From Formicarius rufipectus (Eukaryota; Chordata; Aves; Passeriformes; Formicariidae): a DNA stretch of 64,000 bases. A program made the position numbers and the translations under genes. The notes below the pieces were generated by a model, which worked only from the letters and a program-made list of their open reading frames with translations, had not been told where the DNA came from and did no database searches. The DNA is taken from positions 2,719-66,718 of the forward strand of contig VXAU01003166.1 of the NCBI GenBank assembly GCA_013399695.1. The letters are read 5' to 3'. How positions within the stretch are numbered: the stretch's first letter is position 1; every line of letters begins with the position of its first letter. Shown here piece after piece: positions 47,666 to 61,392 of this stretch.

Positions 47666-50600
47666 ACTCTAAATCTGTTATAGCCTACCCTATTCTAACC
47701 TGTTCTTTTTACCAACAGGACACAGAATGGCTACACTTCATGCTTCTAATTTTATACCTAAGCTTCAGGTTCATAATATCTCCCAGTCTGACAACTCACT
47801 GCATGCAGGAACTCTCTGGATAGTGTTGGGAGGTCATGAGCTGATACAAGGCAGTGTATTGTGCATATGAGGTAATGAACGTCTGAAAATAATTCAGGGT
47901 CTAGCTAACTAGGTTTGTGTTATCTGGGGTTATTTCCTGCTCTCAAACAGTGAAGGTTCTTCAGGTTTTAATGCAACAAAATGACCTCTGTCTTTCCACA
48001 ATATAATATACTGGCAAAGTGGCTGCAGCCATGCTGACAGAACTGCATTTTTGCAGTCAGTCTCATCCTTGCACCCCCATATTCTTCAAAAAGGCACATT
48101 ATGCTGATAAACAGCAGTAATAGCTTTGGCTGCACAGTTTTACTGGTCAAAGATCACACTCTTTTCAGAGCTTTGTGCCATGCCTTTGCACAAGCAGAAA
48201 TGAGTAGTGAAGAAAATGAGCTTCAGTATATTCATTCAGAGTTGTTATGGGGAACATAACCTTTTAGATTCAGACTACATGAAAGGAATTTTAAAGTGTG
48301 GGGCACTACAGTTTTTACTCTTCATTGACTGCAATTTTTCCCCCTTGAGCTTTTCCACTTGACCTACTGAGTAAGTACTTCTTCCCAGGAAGTAGGAATT
48401 TCCACCCAGAAAAGCTGACATCATTTTCATGGGGTCACTAGTTTCCTCTCAGGTGTTTGGTGGACTCCTCCAACATTGAAAAAGTGAAAAATTATGAAAG
48501 GCGGGTTAGGATGTAAGACAGAGCAGTCCTGGACTGCTCCAAAGAAACAGCACTGAGCCTTCAATACATGCCAGAACTGGGCATCCCAACGCACATTTCC
48601 AGGATGAAATGTGGACAGCACCCTTTTCCCAAGGCACTGCTAGACCCAGACTGGAGACACCGATCCAGCAACCGAGCCTCTGCTCTGCAAGTCTTGAAGC
48701 TTACAGCAAATCACAAGATTTGGACTGGACTATAACCTTGCAGTTTTGGAGCTGTCTGAGATCAGCATTACATGTCTATGTACATTACAGAAGGAGCTAC
48801 TGTTTGTACACACTGTTTGTGCAAACTGAATTTGAGGAGTCTACCATTTAAGCACTGCACACCTTGTGTTTAAAAGGCTATTCAAGGTATTACAGTAATT
48901 TTTCTTGTATTACAGCTGCAGCATTTCCAATGAACTTTGCCTTCCTGAAATGCTCATTGACCCAGGCCTCCCAAATCACATTGAGTCTTTCTGCTATTCA
49001 AACTGTGCTAGTGCAAGTGGAGTCCCTTTCTTAGAGATCATGAAAGAACATCTTGAGAATAAAATTTAGTCACTAAAAACCTGGGAGGAACTCAGTTCAG
49101 CAGGGAAGTAAAACCATTTGTTTTGATGGAACTGACATACTATCAAACTTTTTTTTTTTTTTCACATTGTTATATGACACCCTCACAGTTTCATAGTTAA
49201 TTGAAAAAGTCAAAAGTCACATAATTGTTCTGATCTGTAGTAAAAATACAACCATGTGGTACAATTAAGCTCCTAAACCACTGATGAACAGGGTATAATA
49301 ATTATTGCAGGCTTGGCTCAACATTTGGAGTTAGACATTGAAAATAAAAAGGCTTTGGTAGGGTGATGCTGAGACAGGGAGTCTGGGACAAATTAAGTGC
49401 AAGGGAAAATTGATCCTTCCCTCACTAGTCTCCTTTACCATGCCCATATTTAAAGCAGTTGGTCTGGAGCAGAGCTGTAGCAAGGTGATAACACAACCCA
49501 CACACTGTCCTTGCTGCTGGCCAGTCACACAGCAGAAACCCTGGGAGACAGGCATGGGATATCAGTTGGGCTGGGGCAGGGCTCAGGGCTGCTGGTTGTC
49601 AGTAGCACAGTAGGCTGAGGTCTGCAAGTGCTACCATAGCACAGGCAGTGAATAATACCTTGTCAGCAGGCCACGTTATTGAATAGCAATAACTTTCCAT
49701 AATAACTAATTAATGTCACATACAGACCAGACACTTAAAAGAGAGAAAGTGCTATAGCTCTTCCTTCATCACATTGCAGCATGGAGGTCTAGTTCTACTC
49801 ATCTGCTGGACTGGCACAAGAGCCAGGACCTTCCCTTTGGCAGCTGTGGGTTGAATCAAGCTCTTTGTTGCCTTCCCCAGCACTATGGTGCCATTACTTC
49901 TGTGGCCATCCTGCCTGGAGGGCAAGCTCTGGTTTATCTGGATATCCCACACTCATCCCTGAGATGTCATCCAACTCTTGCTCCCCAGTGGGGACCCAGC
50001 TCTGCAAAAGGAGGCTCCCAGCAGCACCCATCTTGGGGAGGGCTCACACCTCCCAGGAAAGCACTCACTCCTCCCACAAAGGCTCCCTGGCATGCCCAAG
50101 ACCCTGGGAAACATCAGGAAAAGTTTATTTTGGCAGGCTCAATAAAGTGTCGGCATGGTCAGCACTCTATCACCCCACTTTTCTTGTGTACCAACAGGGA
50201 GATATACCTGTGTCACTCCATGTCAAGCATGTCGCTTTTTCATTCATAAAAGGCAGCCTGTATCTTTAATCACTTTTCCCGATAATAGCAAAGAAACAAG
50301 CACTTGATTGTCTGTGTTATCAGACACTATTGGAAAAGTCTAGATAAGGATGCTGAACAACCCTGGCTTATTAGTATTCCACATGCAAACGCTTCCCCAT
50401 AATCCAGAGTCATCTGTATCCCGGCAACCCTTTAAATTTCATTCTCACTGAATTGCCAGATCTTTATCAAAATATAATTACAGTCTTAATTTGGTTGATA
50501 AATTTTGATTGCCTGTGCTGTGCCAAAAAAAATAAAAATTGTCAGGTACACCAGAAATGAGGCACAACTGTGAGACGTGAATCTGCATATTCTAACATTG

Positions 50601-53600
50601 GTGCATCACCTTTCCTCTTATCAAAAGTTTGACTCTGATAGCTAGCAATCAGGTTATGTAGGGGTAAATAGGCAGGGGCATGAAAAAACCATATTCTGAT
50701 GCCACCAAATGACATTTGCGCTAAAAACAGGGAGGAATTAGAAATTTGCGGTTGCATATGAAGATTATCACTATTATGAAGATTCTATACTATTATCATT
50801 ATGAGGTGATTGATGTGCGGCACTGCTGTTCAAATCTGGAAGAAAACACTGGTCTTTCTTCAAACATGAAGAGATTGTGTGGAACTCATCTTTTCTCCCA
50901 CTGCCTTCCTCCTCCACCCCCACTCCTGCACCTTAATAGTTGGCAGAAAACAGCACGATGCTTTATAGTTATATCCAGATTGCATGGGTGATTACAAAGA
51001 CTTTTCCAAAATAAGTAACCTAAAAAAAGTATCACAAAGAAATATAACCATTGCCTGCTCTACCAAGACAGCCCAAATGATAGGAGATGACCCCACAAAA
51101 AAGCCATGGATGTTATTACCCAGTTTCTGACTTAACAGACTACAGCAGTCCAAACCCACTTCAGTCCTACCCTGTTGAAATGCCAGGGGGAAAATATAAT
51201 TATTCAGATGACAATGGCATAAATGCAATTAGACGTCTGGCCTTAGTGTTTCTTGGTCACATGCACAGAGCTGAACTCATTGCTAAATTTGGGAAGTTTT
51301 TTTCTTCCTTTCCCACAAAATCACTCACACTGAGTTACTTGCACTTTTTCTGCATCCCTGATAAGATTTTTTTTCCCAGGACAGATGTGATCTTATCACT
51401 TGAAAACTATTTCCTCATCTCCTGTGGGGGTTTTGGGCACCCAGCCTCGGTCCTCTTTGTTACCCACTTCTGTAACTTTGATTACCATTGCATGCACCAT
51501 AAAATGCCTCTTTGACACACCTGTTATCTTGAATTCACTCTTGTGGAGTGTATGTTGTCCTCCCTGAGAAGACCACCCAACATGAGAACAATGGAAACAG
51601 TAAGTAAATGCTACCACACAAACATACAGATGTATTACACTGTAGATTAAAACTGTGTCACAGTTAGTGTAGGAAAAATGTGCTTCCTACTACATCACTC
51701 AAGTATGTTTTGCTAATGCTCCACTGCCCTAGCCCTCTTCAAGAGACCACTCCAAAGCAAAAGCAGTTTTGTCCAGAGCCTGGTGTAAGGAAACACAGTT
51801 GCTAACTAATGGTAAAGACTCAAAGTTCACTGAAGTCCAGAAGGATGCTGCAACCTTTCAGTCACGTCTGTGCACTGGTTCTCATACCCTAACAATCATG
51901 TCCATCACTGACACACCAGTAATGCTTTTGCTGACAGTAAAGAGTACAAAGTTTTACAGCCGAATGGGCTCAGGCACTGAGCCACTCCTGTCCCTTTGGT
52001 GGTAGAAGCTCAACGGGGCTAACTAATATCACAGTACAAATAGAGGGCAGAGAGGAACCATGAGAGAATTGTCTGGTCTGTGACTTTTACACCTCTGAAA
52101 CACAGCTAAAATTAACAGCAAATGAGGCACCCACCTCCTGATATGGAAGATGCTTCCTATAGTGAATTTTGACTGATGTGTGACCAAATCTGTCCTAAAA
52201 ATGCCAAAATGCAAAGCAAAGCATAATTCCACTGTTCTAAACTGGACTATTTTTAGTTCACTCCAATTTTATTATTCTTATAGGCATCCTGTAAGCTCCA
52301 TATGAGCGTGTCCCAGTGCTTTATTCCTCTTTGCACTTGGAAAGGTCTTCCTAACCTTCCCTGCTGCAAAGTCAGCTGGCTCCTAAGGGAGAAGGCTGCA
52401 GAAGCGGGCATGCTAGCTGGAGTCACATGCAGCTCCCCTCCTCTTTGGGTATCAGACTCAATGTCTAATGCCATAAATTTGCAACTCCTCACCTCAGATA
52501 AACTGAGCCAAGACCAAAAATCCAGAACTAGTGCCCTGCCCTTAAAAGGCAGAACTAGTTTTCAGTCCAGGCAGGAGCAGTGGGAGTATGTGACTCCCTA
52601 AAGGAGGAGGATGAATTGCTGTTTACTTCAGAATCACAGTTCTTTGCTTTCCTCTAAAAAAATGCATTAATTTCCTGCTGGTAAAGGGTGCCATGCTAAA
52701 ATCACAGGGAAACAATGTTGTCTATCCACAGCAGCAGATTCAGCCTGACTCTAGAAAGATGGAGAGCTTCCATATGCCATGGTGACTAGTTCAGACAGTC
52801 TGTTAACCATCCCCTCCACCTGCCAGACACACTGCTCCCACATAGCACGATGAGTGAAGGCAAGCATACATCTGGAAGAAAACCACACTGATAGGAACAT
52901 GCCATTTTAAAAGCCTGCTTTTTGTCTCTGAGTTACATGTTCCAACACTAAGGTTAACATTGAGAGGATTGGCAGAAGGTGTTACCACATTTACTCTTCC
53001 TCTGCACCATAGCATGTTGCAGGGAGAGAGTTCAAAATGGCCCCTGTGATGGCTGCCAGAACCTTCACAATAGCTGCTAAACGAGAGACTTGTTCCTCCC
53101 AGTCACTCTTCAGTAAGAGCTTTCTCAAGGGGAGCAGTGGATTCCTTAAGCCGTCAGCAACAGCAGGAACTTCCTGGAGGAACATTTTATATTCAGAAGG
53201 TAGCACAATGTTCCCATTTCTATTCTCTTTCATTCTTGAGCCCAGATCTCCCATCTTTGAGCTCACAGTTGTCATGACAGACTACAGCAGAAGGTCTGTG
53301 GCTATCACATGCACATCCCAAGTTCCTAGTAAGCAAAACTGCATTCTGGCTTCCTCATCAATCTTGAGAGTTTTTCTGGATGAAAATACAAGCAAGTCTC
53401 AGCATGGTGAAATGGGAACTCAGAGAGGAATGTTATGAGCCTTCCATAGCCAATTGGACTCTTGGCATTACATCCTCCGCCTTTGGACCAAGCAGCATCA
53501 CAACAACCACAAACCCAAACTCTACCAGTGACACCAGTAGGTGAATACTTGGAAATATGAACTGGGAATACTCTTCGCTGCCTGACATTTTGGCTAAGAC

Positions 53601-55524
53601 ACTTTACCCTTGACGGAGCTGTCTTGACAACCTTATTTATCTAAAAATGGCTTGACTTCTTCTGCTGATTCCAGGAACCAGAGCCAGAATAACCCTCTGT
53701 GGTGCTGACTGTCCACAGTGCAGTCTGCCAGCCCGCTGATTTCTATGGAAAACAGCAACAGGGCAAGTGCAGTGGAAGAAGCAGTGCGCAAATGGTTAAT
53801 GCATGCTATGAAGAATTATACATACGTATACTGTCTCACATAGACAGGATCTCTTATTTTGCATTTTGTTTCACTAGAATTAAAATGCTCATAATAAAAC
53901 CCTGGCAATCAAAGGCATAGAAATTGTCACCAAAGCAAATTAATTTATATCTAAACAGTTGACCAGAAGTCTTTCTACCTCTTACAAGCAACATTAATAC
54001 CATCCATTACAGCAACAAATGCCAGCCAAGTCCCTTTCTTTCCACCTGTGATTTTAAAAGTACATTTCCTGTGCAGAATGCTGTGTGCCTGGCAACCTCT
54101 GCATCTCCCCTCCTGACAAGTAGCAGAAATGCTGCATGCTAAACTCTCTCCGGTAATGACATGGATTCCCACATTGAAGAAAAATTCTCAAAACTACACA
54201 GGAAAAACTTCAAATAACCTGCAAGATATTTAACAAACCAGAGGCAATAGCAAAAGTCAAACCCTTAAAGCGGAGAGAAAGAGAGAGAAAGAAATGCCCT
54301 CTGCCTGACCCAAAATAACAGAACAGTTCTGCATAGGAAATAAAATGAATTACCATTGTGGGGACCCTCAGTCATTTAGAGTCTCGAGTCAAGGCTGAGA
54401 GCCATTCTGAGACTGCAGGTTTTTCCTCTAACTTCACTCCCCGTCTCTGCGAGGAACCAGTTAAAAATGACATCACTGCTCATACTACCCTCCTCCCCCT
54501 CCCCATTCACTTGCTAAAAAAGCTGAGGCTGCTCCTCTCCCCCTGCATTGGCTCCAGATTTGGTCCTCACTCCTCCTTGACAAGTTCCGTGTCTGCAGTT
54601 GACTGTGCGTATCAGTGCCAGTGTGGGATGGAGGATGCATTTCTGTGCATTCTTAAAGTATCCCCACTGGCACCCACTTGAGAAATAAAACAGCCTTTCC
54701 ATTAAGAAATCAGAAGAGGTCTAACCTCCTGACATATAATGCATTACACAACCAGCTCCATTTACAGTAGGCAGACAGCAAGAGGGAGAGAGAGACCCTC
54801 CAAGGGGTTCTGCATTTTGCCTTGTCTTCCTTAGAGGAGAGGACCCTCTCTGTGGTTTGCTGCATCCTCCTTGCATTAGGACTGCAATCCATCTTCTTTT
54901 TTTATTCCCATTTCTTCTTTTTTCTTTTTTTTTTTTTTTTCCCTTCTTTCCCTCCCCCTGAGCGTGACATCATCAAACATCAACTCCACTTCTGCAACAA
55001 AAAGGATCCCAAACAGAGTTACCTGGGACGAGGTCATCTGGAGGACCCAGGCAATGCTGGCTCCTGAATCACCGTCGCTTCTTATGAAATACTCTGCTCT
55101 TACACTGTGTCATCTGGATTTAATAACCCTGTGCTTGCTGCAGACCAGGACACCCAGCTACAAGGTGAGATCAGTCTCATTTCTATCTCCACAAACATCA
55201 CCAGCAAGTGAGCTGGAGCACACCCCTGGTACACACTACTCCCCTCACAACTCTGTTTGTCCCCCCTCCTCTGACTGCTGGGAAGGATGCTGCAGCAAAA
55301 TCTCCCAGCCAGCATTCCTGTCTGCTACAGAGCAGCCAGACTGTGAGCACCCAGTGCACACGCTTCCCAACACTCCTCCACTCTCCTTAGCCTTATAGGC
55401 ATCACAGAAGGGGGCCTTCTACAAACACCCCTACCTGGTGGCTGCAGGAGCCAGCAGCTCACGGCCAGCCGCAGCACAGGGCCCGTTTGTTGCCAAGGGC
55501 ACCTACCGCCTTATTTTCCCTTAC
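47666..55524. other. Non-coding stretch
   Basis: Single-copy-looking DNA without proven exons. A T run lies at about 49148. A minus-strand open block at 52991-53275 reads protein-like and is treated in the findings. 50270-50520 is an AT-rich non-repetitive patch that could be a conserved non-coding element. Confidence 0.45.
54893..54957. repeat. Polypyrimidine tract
   Basis: About 65 bases that are almost only T and C on plus, including a run of some 18 T. Simple sequence. Confidence 0.85.
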
Positions 55525-55755
55525 CTGCATTTTCTCTCCTGGGATAGTGCGGGGGCTTGTGCTGAGCCTGCCCATCCCTGGATACCAGTGGATACCGGGG
55601 GGGCTGGGGTGAGCCCCACCACCACTGCTGGGGTGAGGGACAGCGGGCAGCTCCCGGGATCGGCAGCCTTCCTTGCGTGTTCCCATGCTTGCAGCGGCAG
55701 CCAGCAGCGGCAGCCACAGCACTGGCAGGAGAGAGGAGTCTGTGTGCACATGCAT
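55525..55755 (-). other. Candidate minus-strand exon in a small CpG-rich island
   Basis: On the minus strand an open frame of 77 codons starting at ATG 55755 runs into GAAAATGCAG|GTAAGG, a strong donor (GT at 55524-55523), ending in phase 0. The surrounding 300 bases (55440-55750) are much richer in CpG and GC than their neighbours. The peptide (early Leu/Ala run LLPVLWLPLLAAAAS, then Pro/Gly-rich) resembles no protein I know. Phase 0 would fit NHS exon 4 (also phase 0), and the strand is right for NHS, but the link is speculative. Other frames are open across part of the block as well, so coding status is unproven. Confidence 0.25.
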
Positions 55756-55960
55756 ATGTATAACATATGCCTTCGCGTACCTGTTACACAGACACAGAGC
55801 TACATGATGATATAAACACAGACGTGCATTCTGGATCTCTTACCGCTACCAGCAATGCTGCAGACATATCAAATATTGCAAAAGTGAAAGGACTGATGGG
55901 ATACAGAATTTAAAAGATGTGTCGATGCAGAACTTAGGGATGGACATGACACTGTTAGCT

Positions 55961-56023
55961 TAATGGTTGGACTGAAAGACTAGAGGTCTTTTCCAACTTA
56001 AATGATTCTATGATGCTGTGATA
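55961..56023 (+). mobile_element. CR1 LINE 3' tail (plus strand)
   Basis: TAATGGTTGGACTGAAAGAC, AGAGGTCTTTTCCAACTTAA and the tail ATGATTCTATGATGCTGTGAT match the end of avian CR1. Only the terminal 60 bases or so remain. Confidence 0.85.
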
Positions 56024-58861
56024 TGGCTTCATTAGCAAAAGTACTCACGGTGGTTTGTGTGCTACCTGTCTATACAGCCTGCACACAAACACAACCCTTG
56101 CTGCAGTGTTGATTACAAGTGAGTTTCTGACACAGGGATGTAAAAGCTTCACAAAACTTACTCAAGCTTCTCTAAACAGTGTAGTGGCATGTCACACACA
56201 TGTCATGTAATGGTACTTCTTTGTAAGCTAAAAATGTCTTATATGGAGGAGGACTGGAGAAGTTTTTCAGCAATGAACCCCCCATCAGCCTTCTGAATTA
56301 CGAACGTGCTGGTGCATCAGGTTCCAGAGAAAATCCATGCTAGAGACAGGGAGCTAGTGGGAAGTTGAAGGAAGTCAGTAAAAATCCTGTCTCATAACTC
56401 CCTCCCCCTTCCTTTTCAGAGCTATGTTTTGCACATGAGCACATTCTTACCAAACACCAGAGCCCTTCTGAGTGAGCCAAGGTTAAAACCCTGACATCTC
56501 CAGTCAGCTGGGACAGAACAATATTACATACTCATCAAAGACAGGATTTCCACTAGAGAGTCTCCCTCTCCATCTTTTAGCAAGTGATCCTGCAGGTCCT
56601 CTTCTCCACAGCCTTGCCAGACCATACTCATTCTCTCTGGGCATGCAGCAGGCACAGATCTCTGGCACAGAAAGGTGCAAGCTTAAGACTGAGGAGAGAG
56701 GACTGTGGTGGATAGGGCACCATCTTTAAAACTCTGCCAGTGTGAACATTCAGGTAAATACAGAAGAGTGTGTCCTCTGCCATCACTCATTAATCAAACC
56801 TCAGTTTTCTAATTCCTCTGGTAGGGATATCACAGTCATTAGCAAAGGCGGATCCTACATATACATAGCAGCATCAATAATATCACTGGAGAAACATTGA
56901 TTATATATCATATAGTAGATCACCAGACAAAAAAGGGAGAAAGTGTGCCAATTCACCAGATAAATCCCTGTATTTCACTTCCAAATGAGGTGTTTAACCC
57001 AGCTTCCTAAGGAAAAAAGGAAAACCTGCTGCCACCTGTCCCCTGCATCCACTCCCCATAATTTTTGAGTTCCCTGCCCAAATTTGCCAGAATAATTTGA
57101 TTATGTTCTATATAATTAAGTGCCTACAAATTTACGATGGAAAAAGAATTAAAAAACTAAATCAGTGCCACTCTCATTTAGGTCAGTAAGGTAAAATTTC
57201 CACTGGGAACTTACTGGCTGATTGGCCCTGTGCTAGTGGTACCCTTGCCCTGAGAGAGGGGAAGAGTGTCCTCCAGCTTTTCCAAAAATGCAGAAAGTGC
57301 TTCAGAGAGTAAAGGAGAAGTCTGAAAATCTGCAAGAAGTCCTTTTGGTTAATGTGACAATATGTTTAGTGTTTCTGTTTTCTCTTCCTAAATCTGCTTC
57401 TCATGGGTCAGCACCTTGGAGCTCAAATACCTGTGGATTTTATCCCCTGAAGAAACCTTTGAACATGCCCTTCTCATTTTACTTTGGTTCTCCTAAGCAA
57501 TGGCATTATTTTAATCAGCCAGGAACATTAATAGACTGCTGGCTGGTTATAACAGCTCCCAGACCTGGCAAGTTCCATGCTTATTCCTGGTTCTGAGATG
57601 GTTTTTTTTCAGGAGAGAAAACAAACTCATTTCTTTAAGAAACAACAGGCAAGCAAAGTGTGGAATTGAGTAGGGTAGAAAAAACCCAACAGAAATAAAT
57701 TAGAGCTTCCAAAAATCACAAAGAGGCAGAAATTCAGTTAAAAGTAAGATCAGTTTGCCACCTCTCCCATCATTTCCCCTCCTATTATGCTATATTAACT
57801 GTTTTACTAGGTGGTTGCAGATTGTTTTGAGTATTTGGGTGACTGAGTTAAAGATCAGTGCTCCAATAAATGAGCATCAAGTAGCAGGACTGTCGTAATA
57901 TATGCAAATACTTTGGGGTACCTCCAAAGCAAATGGGGCAGAATATGCTCTGTATTATATGAATTTGCCTGCCTTAGCAAACGCACCTTGTTCTGGATTT
58001 TCACTACCTTCTTTAATCTAGTACTGTGCCCATGAGCACAGTTTAACAAATGTATTCTATTACATAAATGGGTGTTTCCCATTTTAAGAATCCTTCAGAG
58101 GTAAGCTGGGAGTTCTGGACTAACTTCCTGGTCTGACCAGTATTTAAATGCATGAAGTCTGGTAACAGACATGAAGAAGTCAGCACATGAATGTCACACA
58201 TCTATATCCTCTGCTATTTTTAACATTACAGAGCGTAGTGAAAGCAAGAACCAAGAGTCCTCCTCTTTAATGGTGTCCTTGAAATTCTTGAAAAACTCTA
58301 GATTTCAATACTCTTCCACTGCAACCCAAACTTTTACAAAGTAAATCAAGGTCATGGCTGCCTGTCACTATCCCAAATTACTCTTGAGTAAAGACAGCCC
58401 TTAGCCAAATATCAGTCTAAATAGGAACTCAAGCCTCTTCTGTTTCATTATCCCAGAGAAGTTTCAATTTCAAAGCTGACTTGGACCACATAAAAGTTAG
58501 CTTTTAAGCAGAAGCAGTATGAATATTTCTCCCTCCTCTCTATTTTACCTTCTAGAGGAAAGAAAGAAGAAAATAAGACCCAGTATCAGTTCTGCTAACC
58601 TGACACAAGAGGAGGAAGCAGAACACCATGGCATTCCTCTAATTGGAAATCTCAGTGCCATTATTTCATTGTCTGTTTTCTTTCCTTCTCTACTTGACTG
58701 CAAGGTACCCTAAAAACAGGCTGATCCAGCCTGCTTCTCCCATTTCAGAGGAGCTGCCATCCTTGGCAGAGGCAGCTCCAAGCATCCAGCATCTGGCAAC
58801 AAGAGGTGACAACTCAATTGACCCTGGAGACGCTTACTGGGGTTACTCTTCTTATTCACAA
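56024..58861. other. Non-coding stretch
   Basis: No exon, RNA gene or recognised repeat. Open frames of up to 102 codons look like chance. Confidence 0.5.
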
Positions 58862-59340
58862 GGTGCAGCTCAGCAAGTCCAGAGGAGAGTCATGAAAATG
58901 ATCAGAGGGCTGAAGCACCTCTCCTATGAGGACAGGCTGAGAGGGTGGGGGTTGTTCAGGTTGGAAAAGAAAAAGAAGGTTCTGGGAAGACCTTCTAGAA
59001 GTCCCCCAGTACCTAAAGGGGGCATGCAAGAAACATGGAGAGAGACTTTTTCCAAGGACATGTAGTGACAGAACAAGGGGGAATGACTTTAAACTGAAAG
59101 AGGGTAGGTTCAAATTAGAAATTATTTACTAGGATAGTAGTGAGGCACTGGAACAGGTTGCCCAGAGAAGCTGTGGATGCCCCATCCCTGGAAGTGTTCA
59201 AGGCCAGGTTGGATGGGGCTTTGAGCAACCTTGTGTAGTGGAAGGTGCCCCATCCCATGTTAGGGGAGATGGAATTAGACAACCTTTACGGCCCTGACCA
59301 GCCCATGCCATTCTTTGATTCCACAATGATTCTGTGGAAT
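58862..59340 (+). mobile_element. CR1 LINE 3' end, longest copy in the window (plus strand)
   Basis: About 480 bases co-linear with the end of CR1 ORF2 and the 3'UTR: ATGATCAGAGGGCTGAAGCA, CTCTCCTATGAGGACAGGCT, GGGGTTGTTCAG, AGAGACTTTTTCCAAGG, TTTAAACTGAAAGAGGGTAG, GAGGCACTGGAACAGGTTGC, CCAGAGAAGCTGTGGATGCC and CAAGGCCAGGTTGGATGGGG. It ends in the ATTCTTTGATTCC...ATGATTCTGTGG octamer tail. It is 5'-truncated with small deletions, and no functional ORF2 remains. Confidence 0.95.
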
Positions 59341-61236
59341 AAGTGAAATGGAGACCAAAAGGAGGAAGGAAAGAGAACTTTGGAAGGGAAAGACAAGAAA
59401 GGTGGGAGAGTGGCTACTGCTACTTTTGCTTGACATGTACCTGCCACGCACTTTGAATGGCAGGCATACGCTGGGCACATCATACAGCTCACATGTTTAT
59501 CATGTCACCTTTGCTGCACTTTATTCACCACAACTGGGTTTCCTGTCCTAACCAGGCAGTGGCCTCGATGACAGTCATACACCAAATTCCAGCCTCCAAA
59601 TCTTCAGGCCAGACTCCTTGCAAAGACTGGTGTTGACTTTAACATTCAGCTTTTATGCTTTAAAACTCTTAAGGGAATAGCCTGAGCATGGGTATTCCCT
59701 TTTTTTTTCACTTGCATGCCAAAAAGGCTGGATTACATTGCTGGTCTGTCCCTACTTTGTCCTTGACAGACAGACCAAGGGCACTGCAGCCCCTTGTTGA
59801 AATCTGGAAACAGAATCAGGACAGGGGAGGGCCTATCTTGCACTTCCCAATTCCTCTTAACCCCAGCTTTTCTTGTCTGTTGCTGCACATCCTCGTCTAT
59901 GCTTTGCTGAATGCTCTGGAGCTCTGAAGTGAATGTTGTAAATTTAGGTACCAGGAGAGGACATGTGAACTGGGGAGAAAGAGCAGTAAAAAGTAATTAT
60001 ACAGTAAAATATGATTGTACTCTAATGCAGAAAATGGAGTATATTTTGGATGTGCTGGGCTGAACATTTTTGAGGAGGCAGGAGGGCAAGTGTCAGAGTT
60101 GGAGCAGTGGGGAGGGACAATGGAAGGCAGCAAACACACTTCAGAGTAACAATATCATCCTGAAAGCCTTTCCTCATTTGCAGTAACTGTACTCTGTGCT
60201 GGTCTTCTAGCTGCCATCCATGTGCAAAGCATGTTGGTTTGCCACAAGCAACATAGAGCATATTGCAGATGCTCATATCAATGGAGAATACAAAAGGTAT
60301 AGTTCCAAAAAATGCAATGGGAGTAACTAATAGCATACTCATGCCTGGAAGTGAGATTGTCAAAACCGTTCTGATGGGTTCAGATACACACTGCCTATCA
60401 TGAAAACCGCTTGACTTTGTGAATCTCAACTCCTGTTTTACTACACTAGAGTAGAGGAAGGTCTCTTGGCATTTGGGAGGCAAGTAAATTGTATTTCTAA
60501 GAGACATGTATTATTAAAGTAATTAAGAACTAGAAAACAATGCAATACAAGAAAAAAAAATCTTGAGGTTTTGTGGGATAGCACTCAGAGGTTGTCACCA
60601 TGCAATGGGACTGGATTCTACTATCAGGTTTCAGACCAGACTCCAAACCCATCCTCATCTATAGGTACCTTCACATATCCAAGGACCCATACAATTTATG
60701 TATGATGTTTAAACCAGAAAGCATCAGATTGATCATTCTTCTCATTGTGATTCTTTCTTAAAGGGCTGCATCAAACAGCAGGCAATTTTCTCACACATCA
60801 TAAAAAATAATTTCTCAAGGCTAAAATATCATTGACTCAGAGTCCTTTCATAACAACAACTCACAAAGTGCAATTCTGCCCGCTACAAGCCAGGCCTTTC
60901 TTATATTCAATTATATGCCCCATATACTCTCATTTCTTAAATCAGAATTAATGAGTATCTGGTAAAAGACAAGTGCTGTTCCTCCACCAGTTTGAAGTGT
61001 GCCGGTCGTTACGGCTGAGCTCCACTGCTGGGAGGTAACTTTTGGCAGAACCACCTGTGAGGTGTGCTGCAAGCCTTGACAACAACTTCAGAGCTGTCCG
61101 TCCTTCTGGCATCTGCTCCTTTTCTCCCACAACACCCTCCTTTCCAGAAACAGGATCTTAGCACACAAACCAGACAGGATGGTTTGTCTGGGCAACCATT
61201 CTTGTTTCCCCCTACTTTCAGTATTGGTTTTACAGA
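59341..61236. other. Non-coding stretch
   Basis: No proven feature. A minus-strand open frame of 161 codons at 60022-60507 has hydrophobic runs but no recognisable domain and is probably chance. Confidence 0.45.
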
Positions 61237-61392
61237 ATCCCAGCTTCAAAGAATCATGGAATGATTAGGGTTGGAAGGGACATTAAATATCATGGAGTTC
61301 CAAATCCCTTTCACTACACCACGTTGCTCAAAGATCCCATCCAGTCTGGCCTTGAACACTTCCAGAGATGTGGAGTCCACAATTTCACTGCA
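61237..61392 (-). mobile_element. CR1 LINE 3' end fragment (minus strand)
   Basis: Plus strand reads AAAGAATCATGGAATGATTA, GGGTTGGAAGGGACATTAAA and TATCATGGAGTTCCAAATCC, then TTGCTCAAAGATCCCATCCA and GTCTGGCCTTGAACACTTCC, the reverse complement of a CR1 3' end. Confidence 0.92.

Noticed and set aside
46776..47666. 296-codon open frame on the plus strand
   Set aside because: It is a translation of the TATTC array (repeating YSILF) and not a gene.
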